64,000 bases of DNA from Kitasatospora albolonga (lineage in GTDB: Bacteria > Actinomycetota > Actinomycetes > Streptomycetales > Streptomycetaceae), in NCBI GenBank assembly GCA_002082585.1, contig CP020563.1, positions 7,434,001 to 7,498,000 of the forward strand, read 5' to 3'. The notes under the pieces were generated by a model. The model was not told where the DNA came from. It ran no database searches and saw only the letters and a program-made list of their open reading frames with translations. Made by a program: the position numbers and the translations under genes. Shown one piece after another: positions 1 to 8,055 of this stretch (positions within the stretch are counted from its first letter, which is position 1; each line of letters begins with the position of its first letter).

Positions 1-1
1 G

Positions 2-1480
2 GACCGCACCGTCCCCGGCCGCATCGCCGTCGCGCTGGAGGCCGAGGGCGTCGCCGTACAGCGCCCCGCCCTCGGTTCGCTCGTCGCGGCCGTGCCGACC
101 GGCCCCGAGCAGGAGGCCGCCGCCGTGGCCGGGCTCACCTCGGTCGACGACGAGGCGGTACGGCTGCGCAGCGCGGTCAAGGCCCACGACGGCTTCTTCA
201 CCACCTTCGCCATCAGCCCCTACTCCCGCTACATCGCCCGCTGGTGCGCCCGCCGCGGCCTCACCCCGAACCAGGTCACCACCGCCTCCCTGATCACCGC
301 GCTCATCGCGGCGGGCGGCGCGGCCACCGGAACCCGGGGCGGCTACATCGCCGCAGGCATCCTGCTGCTGGTCTCCTTCGTGCTGGACTGCACCGACGGG
401 CAGCTGGCCCGCTACTCGCTCCAGTACTCCACGATGGGCGCCTGGCTGGACGCCACCTTCGACCGGGCCAAGGAGTACGCGTTCTACGCGGGCCTCGCCA
501 TCGGCGCCGTACGCGGCGGTGATGACGTCTGGACCCTGGCGCTCGGCGCGATGGTCCTCCAGGCGTGCCGCCATGTCGTGGACTTCTCGTTCAACGAGGC
601 CAACCATGACGCGGTCGCCAACACCAGCCCCACCGCCGCCCTCTCCGACCGGCTCGACAGCGTCGGCTGGACGGTCTGGGCACGCCGGATGATCGTGCTG
701 CCGATCGGCGAGCGCTGGGCCATGATCGCGGTCCTCACCGCGTTCACCACCCCCCGGACCGTCTTCTACGCCCTGCTCGTCGGCTGCTCCCTCGCCGCCT
801 GCTACACCACGGCGGGCCGCCTCCTGCGCTCGCTGACCCGCAGGGCCGAGCGCACCGACCGCGCCGCGCGGGCCCTCGCGGACCTGGCCGACTCGGGACC
901 GCTCGCCCAGGGGGTCGCCGCCGTCGCCCCCGGCCTCCGGGGCGCGTTCACGGCCCCCGCCGCGGCCCTGCTCGGGGCCCTCGCGATGATCGGCTCGGCG
1001 CTCTTCCTCCCGTACGGCAGCTGGCTCACCGTCGCCGCCGCCGGTGTGTACGTGATCCTCTCCGGCCTCGCCGTCGCCCGCCCCCTCAAGGGCGCGCTCG
1101 ACTGGCTGGTGCCGCCGTTCTTCCGGGCCGCGGAGTACGTCACGATCCTCGTGCTGGCCGCCCGCAGCGACGTACCGCACGCCGTTCCCGCGGCCTTCGG
1201 GCTCGTCTCGGCCGTCGCCTACCATCACTACGACACGGTGTACCGCATTCGCGGAGGCACCGGCGCGCCGCCCCAGTGGCTGGTGCGGACGATCGGTGGA
1301 CACGAGGGCCGTACCGCGCTGGTGGCCGTCCTCGCCGCCGTACTCACCCACGCCTCAGGTTTCACCACGGCTCTCACCGCCCTCGCGGTGGCCGTGGCTC
1401 TGGTGGTGCTCGTGGAGTCCATCCGCTTCTGGGTGTCCTCCTCGGCCCCCGCCGTACACGACGAAGGAGAACTCGCATGA
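2..1480 (+). CDS. CDP-alcohol phosphatidyltransferase family membrane protein (5' end outside window)
   Basis: The reading frame is open from base 2 with no stop, so the GTG at 92 is probably internal and the gene starts before the window. A complete CDP-alcohol phosphotransferase signature is visible: DCTDGQLAR, then G, D and D at the canonical spacing (GAWLDATFD), so all four metal/catalytic aspartates are present. The family transfers a phospho-alcohol from a CDP-alcohol to an acceptor alcohol within the membrane. Several hydrophobic segments follow the signature, and the C-terminal half is a further multi-helix region not explained by the core enzyme. The stop overlaps the next start by four bases (ATGA), so it is translationally coupled to the nucleotidyltransferase. 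The alcohol substrate cannot be read from sequence. The neighbouring cytidylyltransferase-like protein and glycerol-1-phosphate-type dehydrogenase suggest a glycerol- or polyol-phosphate. Confidence 0.85.
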   Translation, partial: DRTVPGRIAVALEAEGVAVQRPALGSLVAAVPTGPEQEAAAVAGLTSVDDEAVRLRSAVKAHDGFFTTFAISPYSRYIARWCARRGLTPNQVTTASLITALIAAGGAATGTRGGYIAAGILLLVSFVLDCTDGQLARYSLQYSTMGAWLDATFDRAKEYAFYAGLAIGAVRGGDDVWTLALGAMVLQACRHVVDFSFNEANHDAVANTSPTAALSDRLDSVGWTVWARRMIVLPIGERWAMIAVLTAFTTPRTVFYALLVGCSLAACYTTAGRLLRSLTRRAERTDRAARALADLADSGPLAQGVAAVAPGLRGAFTAPAAALLGALAMIGSALFLPYGSWLTVAAAGVYVILSGLAVARPLKGALDWLVPPFFRAAEYVTILVLAARSDVPHAVPAAFGLVSAVAYHHYDTVYRIRGGTGAPPQWLVRTIGGHEGRTALVAVLAAVLTHASGFTTALTALAVAVALVVLVESIRFWVSSSAPAVHDEGELA

Positions 1481-2214
1481 TCGGCCTCGTACTGGCAGCC
1501 GGTGCAGGACGACGTCTGCGCCCCTACACGGACACGCTCCCCAAGGCGCTCGTCCCTGTCGACGGCGACAGGACGGTCCTCGACCTCACGCTGGCCAACT
1601 TCGCGGCGGTCGGGCTCACCGAGGTCGCGATTGTCGTCGGCTACCGCAAGGAGGCCGTCTACGCCCGCAAGGCCGAGCTGGAGGCGACGTACGGCCTCAC
1701 CCTCACGCTGATCGACAACGACAAGGCCGAGGAGTGGAACAACGCCTACTCCCTGTGGTGCGCCCGTGATGTCATCAAGCGCGGCGTGATCCTCGCCAAC
1801 GGCGACACCGTGCACCCGGTCTCCGTCGAGAAGACCCTCCTGGACGCCCGCGGCAAGGGCCAGAGGATCATCCTCGCCCTGGACACCGAGAAGAGCCTCG
1901 CCGACGAGGAGATGAAGGTCATCACCGAGGAGGGCAAGGGCGTCCAGCGCATCACCAAGCTGATGGACCCGGCCACCGCGACCGGTGAGTACATCGGCGT
2001 CACCCTCATCGAGGCCGAGGCCGCCGAGGAGCTCGCGGACGCGCTGAGGACCACCTTCGAGCGCGACCCCGACCTCTACTACGAGGACGGCTACCAGGAG
2101 CTCGTCAACCGCGGCTTCACCGTCGACGTCGCCCCCATCGGCACCGTGACCTGGGTCGAGATCGACAACCACGACGACCTCGAGAAGGGCCGTGAGATCG
2201 CGTGCCAGTACTGA
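1477..2214 (+). CDS. Nucleotidyltransferase (phosphocholine/sugar-phosphate cytidylyltransferase-like)
   Basis: A 245-residue Rossmann-type NTP transferase. The N-terminal signature VLAAGAGRRLRPYT followed by PKAL matches the GxGxRLxPxTxxxPK loop of sugar-phosphate and phosphocholine (LicC-like) nucleotidyltransferases. The C-terminal stretch WVEIDNHDDLEKG matches the EID metal-binding region of the LicC/inositol-phosphate cytidylyltransferase type. The start is the ATG at 1477, preceded by GGAGA and overlapping the upstream stop. The long open frame that extends back to 1276 is only the antecedent of this frame inside the upstream gene. In context it probably makes the CDP-activated alcohol used by the flanking CDP-alcohol phosphotransferases. 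CTP and a polyol phosphate as substrates are an inference. Confidence 0.85.
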   Translation: MIGLVLAAGAGRRLRPYTDTLPKALVPVDGDRTVLDLTLANFAAVGLTEVAIVVGYRKEAVYARKAELEATYGLTLTLIDNDKAEEWNNAYSLWCARDVIKRGVILANGDTVHPVSVEKTLLDARGKGQRIILALDTEKSLADEEMKVITEEGKGVQRITKLMDPATATGEYIGVTLIEAEAAEELADALRTTFERDPDLYYEDGYQELVNRGFTVDVAPIGTVTWVEIDNHDDLEKGREIACQY

Positions 2215-3263
2215 CCCGGCTCATTCCGTCCCCGGTCGTCGTCGACATCCGGCGCGGCGCCATGGACGATCTGGCGGGTCTCCTGGCCGATCAGCGGATC
2301 TCCTCCTCGGGCAAGCTCGCCATCGCGATCAGTGACGGCTCGGGGCGCGCCCTGAAGGAGAGGCTCGCCCCGGTCCTCCCGGGGGCCGACTGGTACGCCG
2401 TCTCCGACGGCACGATCGACTCCGCGGTGAAGCTCGCCGACGGCATCAAGGGCAACCGGTACGACGCGGTGGTGGGCCTCGGCGGCGGCAAGATCATCGA
2501 CGTGGCGAAGTACGCCGCGGCGCGGGTCGGGCTGCCGATGGTCGCCGTCGCGACGAACCTCTCGCACGACGGCCTCTGCTCCCCGGTCGCCACCCTGGAC
2601 AACGACAACGGGCGCGGCTCCTACGGGGTCCCCACCCCGATCGCCGTGGTCATCGACCTCGACGTGATCCGTGAGGCGCCCGCCCGCTACGTCCGTTCCG
2701 GCATCGGCGACGCGATCTCGAACATCTCCTGCGTCGCCGACTGGGAGCTGGCCCACGAGGTCAACGGCGAGGAGATCGACGGGCTGGCCGCCGCGATGGC
2801 CCGGCAGGCAGGCGAGGCCGTGCTGCGCCACCCCGGCGGGGTCGGCGACGACGCCTTCCTCAAGGTGCTGGCCGAGGGGCTCGTGCTCACCGGCATCTCG
2901 ATGTCGGTCGCGGGCGACTCACGTCCGGCGTCCGGCGCCTGCCACGAGATCAACCACGCCTTCGACCTGCTGTACCCCCAGCGCGCGGCCAGCCACGGCG
3001 AGCAGGTCGGCCTCGGCGCCTGCTTCGCCATGCATCTGCGCGGTGCCCGTCAGGAGTCCCTCCTGATGGCGTCGATACTGCGCCGCCACGGTCTGCCGGT
3101 CCTGCCCCAGGAGATCGGGTTCAGCGCCGACGAGTTCGTCAAGGCCGTCGACTACGCGCCGCAGACGCGCCCGGGACGCTTCACGGTCCTGGAGCACCTC
3201 AACCTGTCCATCGACCAGATCAGGGACGCGTACGACGACTATGCGACGACCATCAGTAGCTGA
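2202..3263 (+). CDS. Glycerol-1-phosphate dehydrogenase-like protein (EgsA/AraM family)
   Basis: A 353-residue iron/zinc-dependent alcohol dehydrogenase-fold protein closest in appearance to NAD(P)-dependent sn-glycerol-1-phosphate dehydrogenase. The nucleotide-binding loop GLGGGKIIDVAKYAA is at about residue 90. Likely metal ligands are the Asp of GDAISN, the His of GACHEINHAFD and the His of AASHGEQ. The family reduces dihydroxyacetone phosphate to sn-glycerol-1-phosphate, the archaeal-type enantiomer. The GTG start lies inside the 3' end of the nucleotidyltransferase gene (13-base overlap), and the 3' end overlaps the next gene by 23 bases, so it is in a tightly coupled operon. Other members of the broad family (3-dehydroquinate synthase, glycerol dehydrogenase) look less likely from the motif set and from the phospholipid-like context. 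Confidence 0.8.
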   Translation: MPVLTRLIPSPVVVDIRRGAMDDLAGLLADQRISSSGKLAIAISDGSGRALKERLAPVLPGADWYAVSDGTIDSAVKLADGIKGNRYDAVVGLGGGKIIDVAKYAAARVGLPMVAVATNLSHDGLCSPVATLDNDNGRGSYGVPTPIAVVIDLDVIREAPARYVRSGIGDAISNISCVADWELAHEVNGEEIDGLAAAMARQAGEAVLRHPGGVGDDAFLKVLAEGLVLTGISMSVAGDSRPASGACHEINHAFDLLYPQRAASHGEQVGLGACFAMHLRGARQESLLMASILRRHGLPVLPQEIGFSADEFVKAVDYAPQTRPGRFTVLEHLNLSIDQIRDAYDDYATTISS

Positions 3264-4020
3264 ACTCCGCCCGGTCGTGCACCCCCCCGGGGTCAAGGAC
3301 CGGCGCAGCGGCGAGCACTGGGCCGGGCGCATGTACATGCGGGAGGTCTCCCTCCGCGTGGACCGCTACCTGGTCAACACCCGCATCACGCCGAACCAGG
3401 TCACGTACGTCATGACGCTGGCCGCCGTCCTCGCCGCCCCGGCCCTCCTGGTGCCGGGCATCCCGGGCGCCCTGCTCGGTGTGCTGATGGTCCAGCTCTA
3501 CCTGCTGTTCGACTGCGTGGACGGCGAGCTGGCCCGCTGGAAGAAGCAGTACTCCCTCAGCGGGGTCTACCTGGACCGGGTCGCCGCCTACCTGTGCGAC
3601 GCGGCGGTGCTCGTCGGCCTCGGCCTGCGCGCCGCCGACCTCTGGGGCGAGGGCCGCACCGACTGGCTCTGGGCGTTCCTGGGGACCCTCGCCGCGCTCG
3701 GCGCGATCCTGATCAAGGCCGAGACGGACCTCGTCGGCGTGGCCCGCCACCAGGGCGGGCTGCCGCCGGTCAAGGAGGCGGCCTCCGAGCCGCGCTCCTC
3801 CGGTATGGCGCTGGCCCGCCGGGCGGCCGGGGCGCTCAAGTTCCACCGGCTGATCCTCGGTATCGAGGCATCACTGCTGATCCTCCTGGTGGCGATCCTG
3901 GACACCATCGGCGGCGACCTCTTCTACACCCGCCTCGCCACGGCCGTCCTGGCCGGTATCGCCCTGCTCCAGACCCTGCTGCACCTGGTGTCCGTCCTGG
4001 CGTCCAGCAGGCTGAAGTGA
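3241..4020 (+). CDS. Second CDP-alcohol phosphatidyltransferase family protein, lacking the fourth motif aspartate
   Basis: A 259-residue multi-helix membrane protein. The first half of the CDP-alcohol phosphotransferase motif is intact (DCVDGELAR), and the Gly and third Asp follow at correct spacing (GVYLD). The fourth position, normally the aspartate proposed as general base, is Ala (RVAA). The ATG at 3241 overlaps the dehydrogenase gene by 23 bases and the downstream start follows after 8 bases. A methionine at codon 31 (MYMREV) is a possible shorter start. It could be a variant enzyme with a different base, or a partner of the first phosphotransferase. Family membership is secure; activity is uncertain. 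Confidence 0.8.
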   Translation: MRRPSVAELRPVVHPPGVKDRRSGEHWAGRMYMREVSLRVDRYLVNTRITPNQVTYVMTLAAVLAAPALLVPGIPGALLGVLMVQLYLLFDCVDGELARWKKQYSLSGVYLDRVAAYLCDAAVLVGLGLRAADLWGEGRTDWLWAFLGTLAALGAILIKAETDLVGVARHQGGLPPVKEAASEPRSSGMALARRAAGALKFHRLILGIEASLLILLVAILDTIGGDLFYTRLATAVLAGIALLQTLLHLVSVLASSRLK

Positions 4021-4028
4021 CCTCTGCC

Positions 4029-4901
4029 ATGAAACTGGGCGCGGTGATCATCACCATGGGCAACCGCCCCGACGAGCTCCGCGCCCTCCTCGACTCGGTC
4101 ACCGCGCAGCACGGTGACCGGATCGAGGTCGTGGTGGTCGGCAACGGGGCCCCGGTCCCGGACCTCCCGGCCGGGGTGCGGACGGTGGAGCTGCCCGAGA
4201 ACCTGGGCATCCCCGGCGGCCGCAACGCAGGCATCGAGGCGTTCGGCCCCTCCGGCGCCGAGGTCGACGCCCTGCTCTTCCTGGACGACGACGGGCTGCT
4301 CCCCAACCGGGACACCGCCGAGCTCTGCCGACAGGCGTTCGCGGCGGACCCGGGGCTCGGGATCATCACCTTCCGGATCACCGACCCGGAGACCGGTGCC
4401 ACCCAGCGTCGGCACGTGCCCCGGCTCCGGGCGGCCGACCCGATGCGCTCCTCGCGCGTGACGACCTTCCTGGGCGGCGCCAACGCGGTACGGACCAAGG
4501 TCCTCGCCGAGGTCGGCCCGCTGCCGGAGGAGTTCTTCTACGCCCACGAGGAGACGGACCTGGCCTGGCGGGCGCTGGACGCGGGCTGGATGATCGACTA
4601 CCGCGCGGACCTGGTGCTGCACCACCCCACCACCGCCCCCTCCCGGCACGCGGTCTACCACCGCATGGTGGCCCGCAACCGGGTCTGGCTGGCCCGCCGC
4701 AACCTGCCCGCCCCGCTGGTGCCCCTCTATCTCGCGGTCTGGCTGCTGCTGACCCTGGTCAGGCGGCCGTCGCCGCCCGCCCTGAAGGCATGGTTCGGCG
4801 GTTTCCGGGAAGGCTGGTCGACGCCCTGCGGACCTCGCCGCCCGATGAAGTGGCGTACGGTGTGGCGGCTGACGAGGCTGGGCCGCCCTCCGGTCATCTG
4901 A
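4029..4901 (+). CDS. Family 2 glycosyltransferase
   Basis: A 290-residue GT-A fold glycosyltransferase. It opens with the typical strand VIITMGNRPDELRALLDSV. The sugar-nucleotide loop is GIPGGRNAGIEAFG and the metal-binding DXD region is LFLDDDGLLP. An acceptor-side motif EEFFYAHEETDLAWRALDAG corresponds to the ED catalytic-base region of rhamnosyl/galactofuranosyl-type GT2 enzymes. A hydrophobic stretch near residue 235 (LYLAVWLLLTLV) may touch the membrane. The ATG at 4029 was chosen because it lies 8 bases after the preceding stop; the frame open upstream is a shadow of the phosphotransferase. It probably adds a sugar to the phospho-alcohol product before export. Donor and acceptor are unknown. 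Confidence 0.85.
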   Translation: MKLGAVIITMGNRPDELRALLDSVTAQHGDRIEVVVVGNGAPVPDLPAGVRTVELPENLGIPGGRNAGIEAFGPSGAEVDALLFLDDDGLLPNRDTAELCRQAFAADPGLGIITFRITDPETGATQRRHVPRLRAADPMRSSRVTTFLGGANAVRTKVLAEVGPLPEEFFYAHEETDLAWRALDAGWMIDYRADLVLHHPTTAPSRHAVYHRMVARNRVWLARRNLPAPLVPLYLAVWLLLTLVRRPSPPALKAWFGGFREGWSTPCGPRRPMKWRTVWRLTRLGRPPVI

Positions 4902-5002
4902 GAGGCTTTCCTCTGAGAGCATGAGGCGTATTTTCTTTCCGGAACCTGTCCGCCTGAGCCGCGCCCGCGACTGGCTGCGCGTGAAGACGAGAGTTTCAAC
5001 TT

Positions 5003-5932
5003 GTGAGTGACACGACCCACGACGGTGGGGTAGCCCTCGGGACCCCGCCGTCCGCCGACGAGGGCCTCGGCGCGGCCCAGCTGGCCGCCAAGTACGGCCT
5101 GACCGTGAGCGGCGCCCGGCCGGGGCTCCTCGCCTACATGAGACAGCTCTGGGGCCGACGCCACTTCATCCTGGCCTTCTCCCGGGCGAAGCTGACCGCT
5201 CAGTACAGCCAGGCCAAACTGGGCCAGCTGTGGCAGGTGGTCACCCCTCTCCTGAACGCGGCTGTCTATTACCTGATCTTCGGACTCATCCTGGGGACCC
5301 GGAAGGGCATCCCCGAGGACGTCTTCGTACCGTTCCTGGTCACCGGCGTCTTCGTCTTCACCTTCACCCAGAGCTCGGTGATGGCGGGCGTCCGCTCCAT
5401 CTCCGGCAACCTCGGCCTGGTCCGGGCCCTGCACTTCCCGCGCGCCTCGCTGCCGATCTCCTTCTCGATCCAGCAGCTCCAGCAGCTGATGTTCTCGATG
5501 ATCGTGCTGCTCTCGGTGGTCATGATCTTCGGCAGCTATCCCTCGCTGTCCTGGCTCCTGGTGATCCCCGCCCTGATCCTCCAGTTCTTCTTCAACACCG
5601 GTCTGGCCCTCGTCATGGCGCGGCTCGGCGCCAAGACCCCCGACCTCGCGCAGCTGATGCCGTTCGTCACCCGTACCTGGATGTACGCCTCGGGCGTCAT
5701 GTTCTCCATCCCGGTGATGCTCGCGGACAAGCCTGCGTGGATCGCCGACGTGCTCCAGTACAACCCGGCGGCGATCTACATGGACCTGATCCGCTTCGCC
5801 CTGATCGACGGCTACGGCTCCGAGAACCTGCCGGACCACGTCTGGGCCGCCGGCCTCGGCTGGGCCGTGCTGCTGGGCGCCGTGGGATTCGTGTACTTCT
5901 GGAAGGCAGAGGAACGGTACGGCCGTGGCTGA
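5003..5932 (+). CDS. ABC-2 type polysaccharide/teichoic-acid exporter permease (TagG-like)
   Basis: A 309-residue ABC-2 permease with about six membrane segments and a roughly 55-residue cytoplasmic N-terminus. The region around YSQAKLGQLWQVVTPLLNA is the conserved amphipathic entry motif of O-antigen/teichoic acid exporters (Wzm/TagG). The GTG start at 5003 follows a gap of about 100 bases after the glycosyltransferase, which may hold a secondary promoter. The 3' end overlaps the ATPase gene by 8 bases. With its partner it would flip a lipid-linked glycan or glycan-phosphate across the membrane, which fits the biosynthetic genes upstream. Confidence 0.88.
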   Translation: MSDTTHDGGVALGTPPSADEGLGAAQLAAKYGLTVSGARPGLLAYMRQLWGRRHFILAFSRAKLTAQYSQAKLGQLWQVVTPLLNAAVYYLIFGLILGTRKGIPEDVFVPFLVTGVFVFTFTQSSVMAGVRSISGNLGLVRALHFPRASLPISFSIQQLQQLMFSMIVLLSVVMIFGSYPSLSWLLVIPALILQFFFNTGLALVMARLGAKTPDLAQLMPFVTRTWMYASGVMFSIPVMLADKPAWIADVLQYNPAAIYMDLIRFALIDGYGSENLPDHVWAAGLGWAVLLGAVGFVYFWKAEERYGRG

Positions 5933-6710
5933 GGACAACAAGCAGGGGCGCGTCCCCACGGTCATCGCCGACGATGTCCACATCGTCTACCGGGTCAACG
6001 GAACCGGCGGCGGCCGGGGCAGCGCCACGGCGGCGCTCAGCCGCATGCTGCGCCGCGGCAAGGGCGAGCAGCGCGGAGTCAGGACGGTGCACGCCGTACG
6101 CGGTGTCTCCTTCACCGCCTACCGGGGCGAGGCCATCGGCCTCATCGGCACCAACGGCTCCGGGAAGTCGACGCTGCTGCGGGCCATCGCGGGCCTGCTG
6201 CCCACCGAGTCCGGCCATGTCTACACCGACGGCCAGCCCTCGCTGCTCGGGGTGAACGCGGCGCTCATGAGCGACCTGACCGGTGAGCGCAATGTCGTGC
6301 TGGGCGGTCTGGCCATGGGCATGAGCCGGGAGGAGATCCGCGAGCGCTACCGCGAGATCGTGGACTTCTCCGGGATCAACGAGAAGGGCGACTTCATCAC
6401 CCTGCCGATGCGGACGTACTCCTCCGGCATGGCGGCGCGCCTGCGCTTCTCCATCGCCGCCGCCAAGAACCACGACGTCCTCATGATCGACGAGGCGCTC
6501 GCCACCGGTGACCGCAAGTTCCGGGTCCGCTCGGAGGAGCGCATCCGCGAGCTCCGCAAGGAGGCGGGCACCGTCTTCCTGGTCAGCCACAACAACAAGT
6601 CGATCCGGGACACCTGCGACCGGGCGCTCTGGCTGGAGAAGGGCGAACTCCTGATGGACGGCCCCACCGACGAAGTCCTCAAGGCGTACGAACGCGAGAC
6701 GGGCAAGTAG
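5925..6710 (+). CDS. ABC exporter ATP-binding protein (TagH-like)
   Basis: A 261-residue nucleotide-binding domain. Walker A is GTNGSGKST near residue 75, the signature is YSSGMAARL, Walker B is VLMIDEAL and the switch histidine is in FLVSHNNKS. The abbreviated signature and overall length are typical of ATPases that drive Wzm/TagG-type glycan exporters. The first ~45 residues precede the first beta strand, as in TagH/Wzt proteins, but there is no long C-terminal substrate-recognition domain, so it resembles the teichoic-acid subtype. It starts with GTG inside the permease gene and is the last gene of the operon before a strong hairpin. Confidence 0.9.
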   Translation: MAEDNKQGRVPTVIADDVHIVYRVNGTGGGRGSATAALSRMLRRGKGEQRGVRTVHAVRGVSFTAYRGEAIGLIGTNGSGKSTLLRAIAGLLPTESGHVYTDGQPSLLGVNAALMSDLTGERNVVLGGLAMGMSREEIRERYREIVDFSGINEKGDFITLPMRTYSSGMAARLRFSIAAAKNHDVLMIDEALATGDRKFRVRSEERIRELRKEAGTVFLVSHNNKSIRDTCDRALWLEKGELLMDGPTDEVLKAYERETGK

Positions 6711-6724
6711 TTTCCCAGCCATCC

Positions 6725-6759
6725 GTGGCCTCCGCCGGAACCGGTCCGGCGGAGGCCAC
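6725..6759 (+). terminator. Rho-independent-type terminator hairpin
   Basis: A perfect 14-base stem (GTGGCCTCCGCCGG and its complement) with a 7-base loop lies 14 bases after the ABC ATPase stop. It has no U-tract, which is usual in Streptomyces. It separates the exporter operon from the hopanoid operon. Confidence 0.8.
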
Positions 6760-7084
6760 TGCGGTGTGCCGGAGCGGTGGAGCGGGGTGCGGGAGACCAC
6801 CCGCAGTACGCCTCGGGGGGTGATCTCCTCCCGGCGGATGACGTCAATCCGCCGACGTACGGCGAAGGTTGACAGGCGGTCCGGTTCCGGCCCCGCAGGC
6901 GCCCGACCCCGCCGCACCCCGGTGAGCTGTACAACGTAAGCTGTAGCGGTGCTGATTCATGGCAAGTGGGGCGATACGCCCCAGGCGCTCCGCCCGCTGT
7001 GCCGCAGTGCACTCGGAAGAACGAGCGGCGTGTCCGAAAAGGGATGTTTTGGGTCAGCAGTGTAGAACGGGAGATGTGACGGCA
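6760..7084. other. Intergenic leader region upstream of the hopanoid operon
   Basis: About 325 bases with no convincing protein gene. A TTGACA hexamer is present near 6869, but no good -10 lies at the right distance. The heptamer AGCTGTA occurs twice about 17 bases apart near 6923 and 6940, and a short inverted repeat GGGGC..GCCCC is near 6970. These are the only candidate regulatory signs for hopanoid operon transcription. The promoter cannot be assigned with confidence. Confidence 0.4.
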
Positions 7085-7147
7085 ATGACGGAAAATCTCC
7101 AGCTCCGACGTGGTCCCGCCGTCCCCGCGCCGGGTGGTCCGCAGTGA
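7085..7147 (+). CDS. Possible 20-residue leader peptide coupled to hpnC
   Basis: A short ORF (MTENLQLRRGPAVPAPGGPQ) begins at an ATG preceded by a GGGAGA ribosome-binding sequence. It ends in a TGA that overlaps the GTG start of hpnC (GTGA). Its ribosome-binding site is better than anything directly in front of the hpnC GTG, so it may serve translational coupling. It could equally be fortuitous; no homologue is recognised. Confidence 0.35.
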   Translation: MTENLQLRRGPAVPAPGGPQ

Positions 7148-8055
7148 CTTCCACCTCGCAGGCGCGCACCGGCGACGCCACCCTCGAGAAGGCCGCGTAC
7201 GAGAACTTCCCCGTGGCCCCCTTCTTCCTGCCCCGTGCCTGGCGCGACGACCTGATGGCCGTCTACGGCTACGCCCGGCTCGTCGACGACATCGGCGACG
7301 GCGACCTCGCCCCCGGCGGCGCCGACGCCCGCCACCTGGGCCTGGAGCCGGAGCAGAGCGACGACCGGCTCGCCATGCTCGACGCGCTCGAGACCGACCT
7401 GCACCGGGTCTTCGCCACCACCGGCCGGGAGCCGCACCACCCCCTGCTGCGCGCCCTGCGCCCCACCGTGCGGCGCCGCGCGCTCACCCCCGAGCCCTTC
7501 CTCGGCCTGATCGAGGCCAACCGGCAGGACCAGAAGGTCCGCCGCTACGCCACCTACGCGGAGCTCGCCGCCTACTGCGAGCTCTCCGCCAACCCGGTCG
7601 GCCGCCTGGTCCTCGCCCTCACCGGCACCACCAGCCCCGAACGCGTACGCCGCTCCGACGCGGTCTGCACCGCGCTCCAGATCGTCGAGCACCTCCAGGA
7701 CGTGGCCGAGGACCTGGCCCGCGACCGGATCTATCTGCCCGCCGAGGACCTGGACCGCTTCCGGGTCACCGAGGCCGACCTCGCCGTACCGTCGGCGGGC
7801 GCCTCGGTCCGCGCCCTCATCGCCTACGAATCCGAACGCGCGAGCGAGCTGCTGAAGGAAGGCGTCCCCCTGGTGGGCAGCGTCGACGGCAGACTCAGGC
7901 TCCTCCTCGCCGGATTCGTCGGCGGCGGGCGCGCGGCCCTCACGGCGGTCTCCGCCGCCGGGTTCGACGTCCTGCCGGGGCCGCCCAAGCCCACCAAGCC
8001 CACCATGCTGCGCGAAGTCGCAGTCGTCCTGCGAAGAGCGCGTAGAGAGGGGTGA
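7144..8055 (+). CDS. hpnC: Squalene synthase HpnC
   Basis: A 303-residue trans-isoprenyl diphosphate synthase-fold protein. The N-terminal ENFPVAPFFLP block is characteristic of HpnC. Aspartate-rich motifs RLVDDIGDGD (near residue 48) and LQDVAEDLARDRIYLP bind the Mg-diphosphate. In the HpnCDE route, HpnD makes presqualene diphosphate, HpnC converts it to hydroxysqualene and HpnE reduces this to squalene. The GTG start at 7144 overlaps the stop of a possible leader peptide, and the stop overlaps the hpnD start (GTGA). It is the first main gene of the hopanoid operon. Confidence 0.92.
   Translation: MTSTSQARTGDATLEKAAYENFPVAPFFLPRAWRDDLMAVYGYARLVDDIGDGDLAPGGADARHLGLEPEQSDDRLAMLDALETDLHRVFATTGREPHHPLLRALRPTVRRRALTPEPFLGLIEANRQDQKVRRYATYAELAAYCELSANPVGRLVLALTGTTSPERVRRSDAVCTALQIVEHLQDVAEDLARDRIYLPAEDLDRFRVTEADLAVPSAGASVRALIAYESERASELLKEGVPLVGSVDGRLRLLLAGFVGGGRAALTAVSAAGFDVLPGPPKPTKPTMLREVAVVLRRARREG

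Noticed and set aside
6868..6960. Standard -35/-10 promoter for the hopanoid operon
   Set aside because: TTGACA is present, but no acceptable -10 is found 16-19 bases downstream, so it is described only as a leader region.
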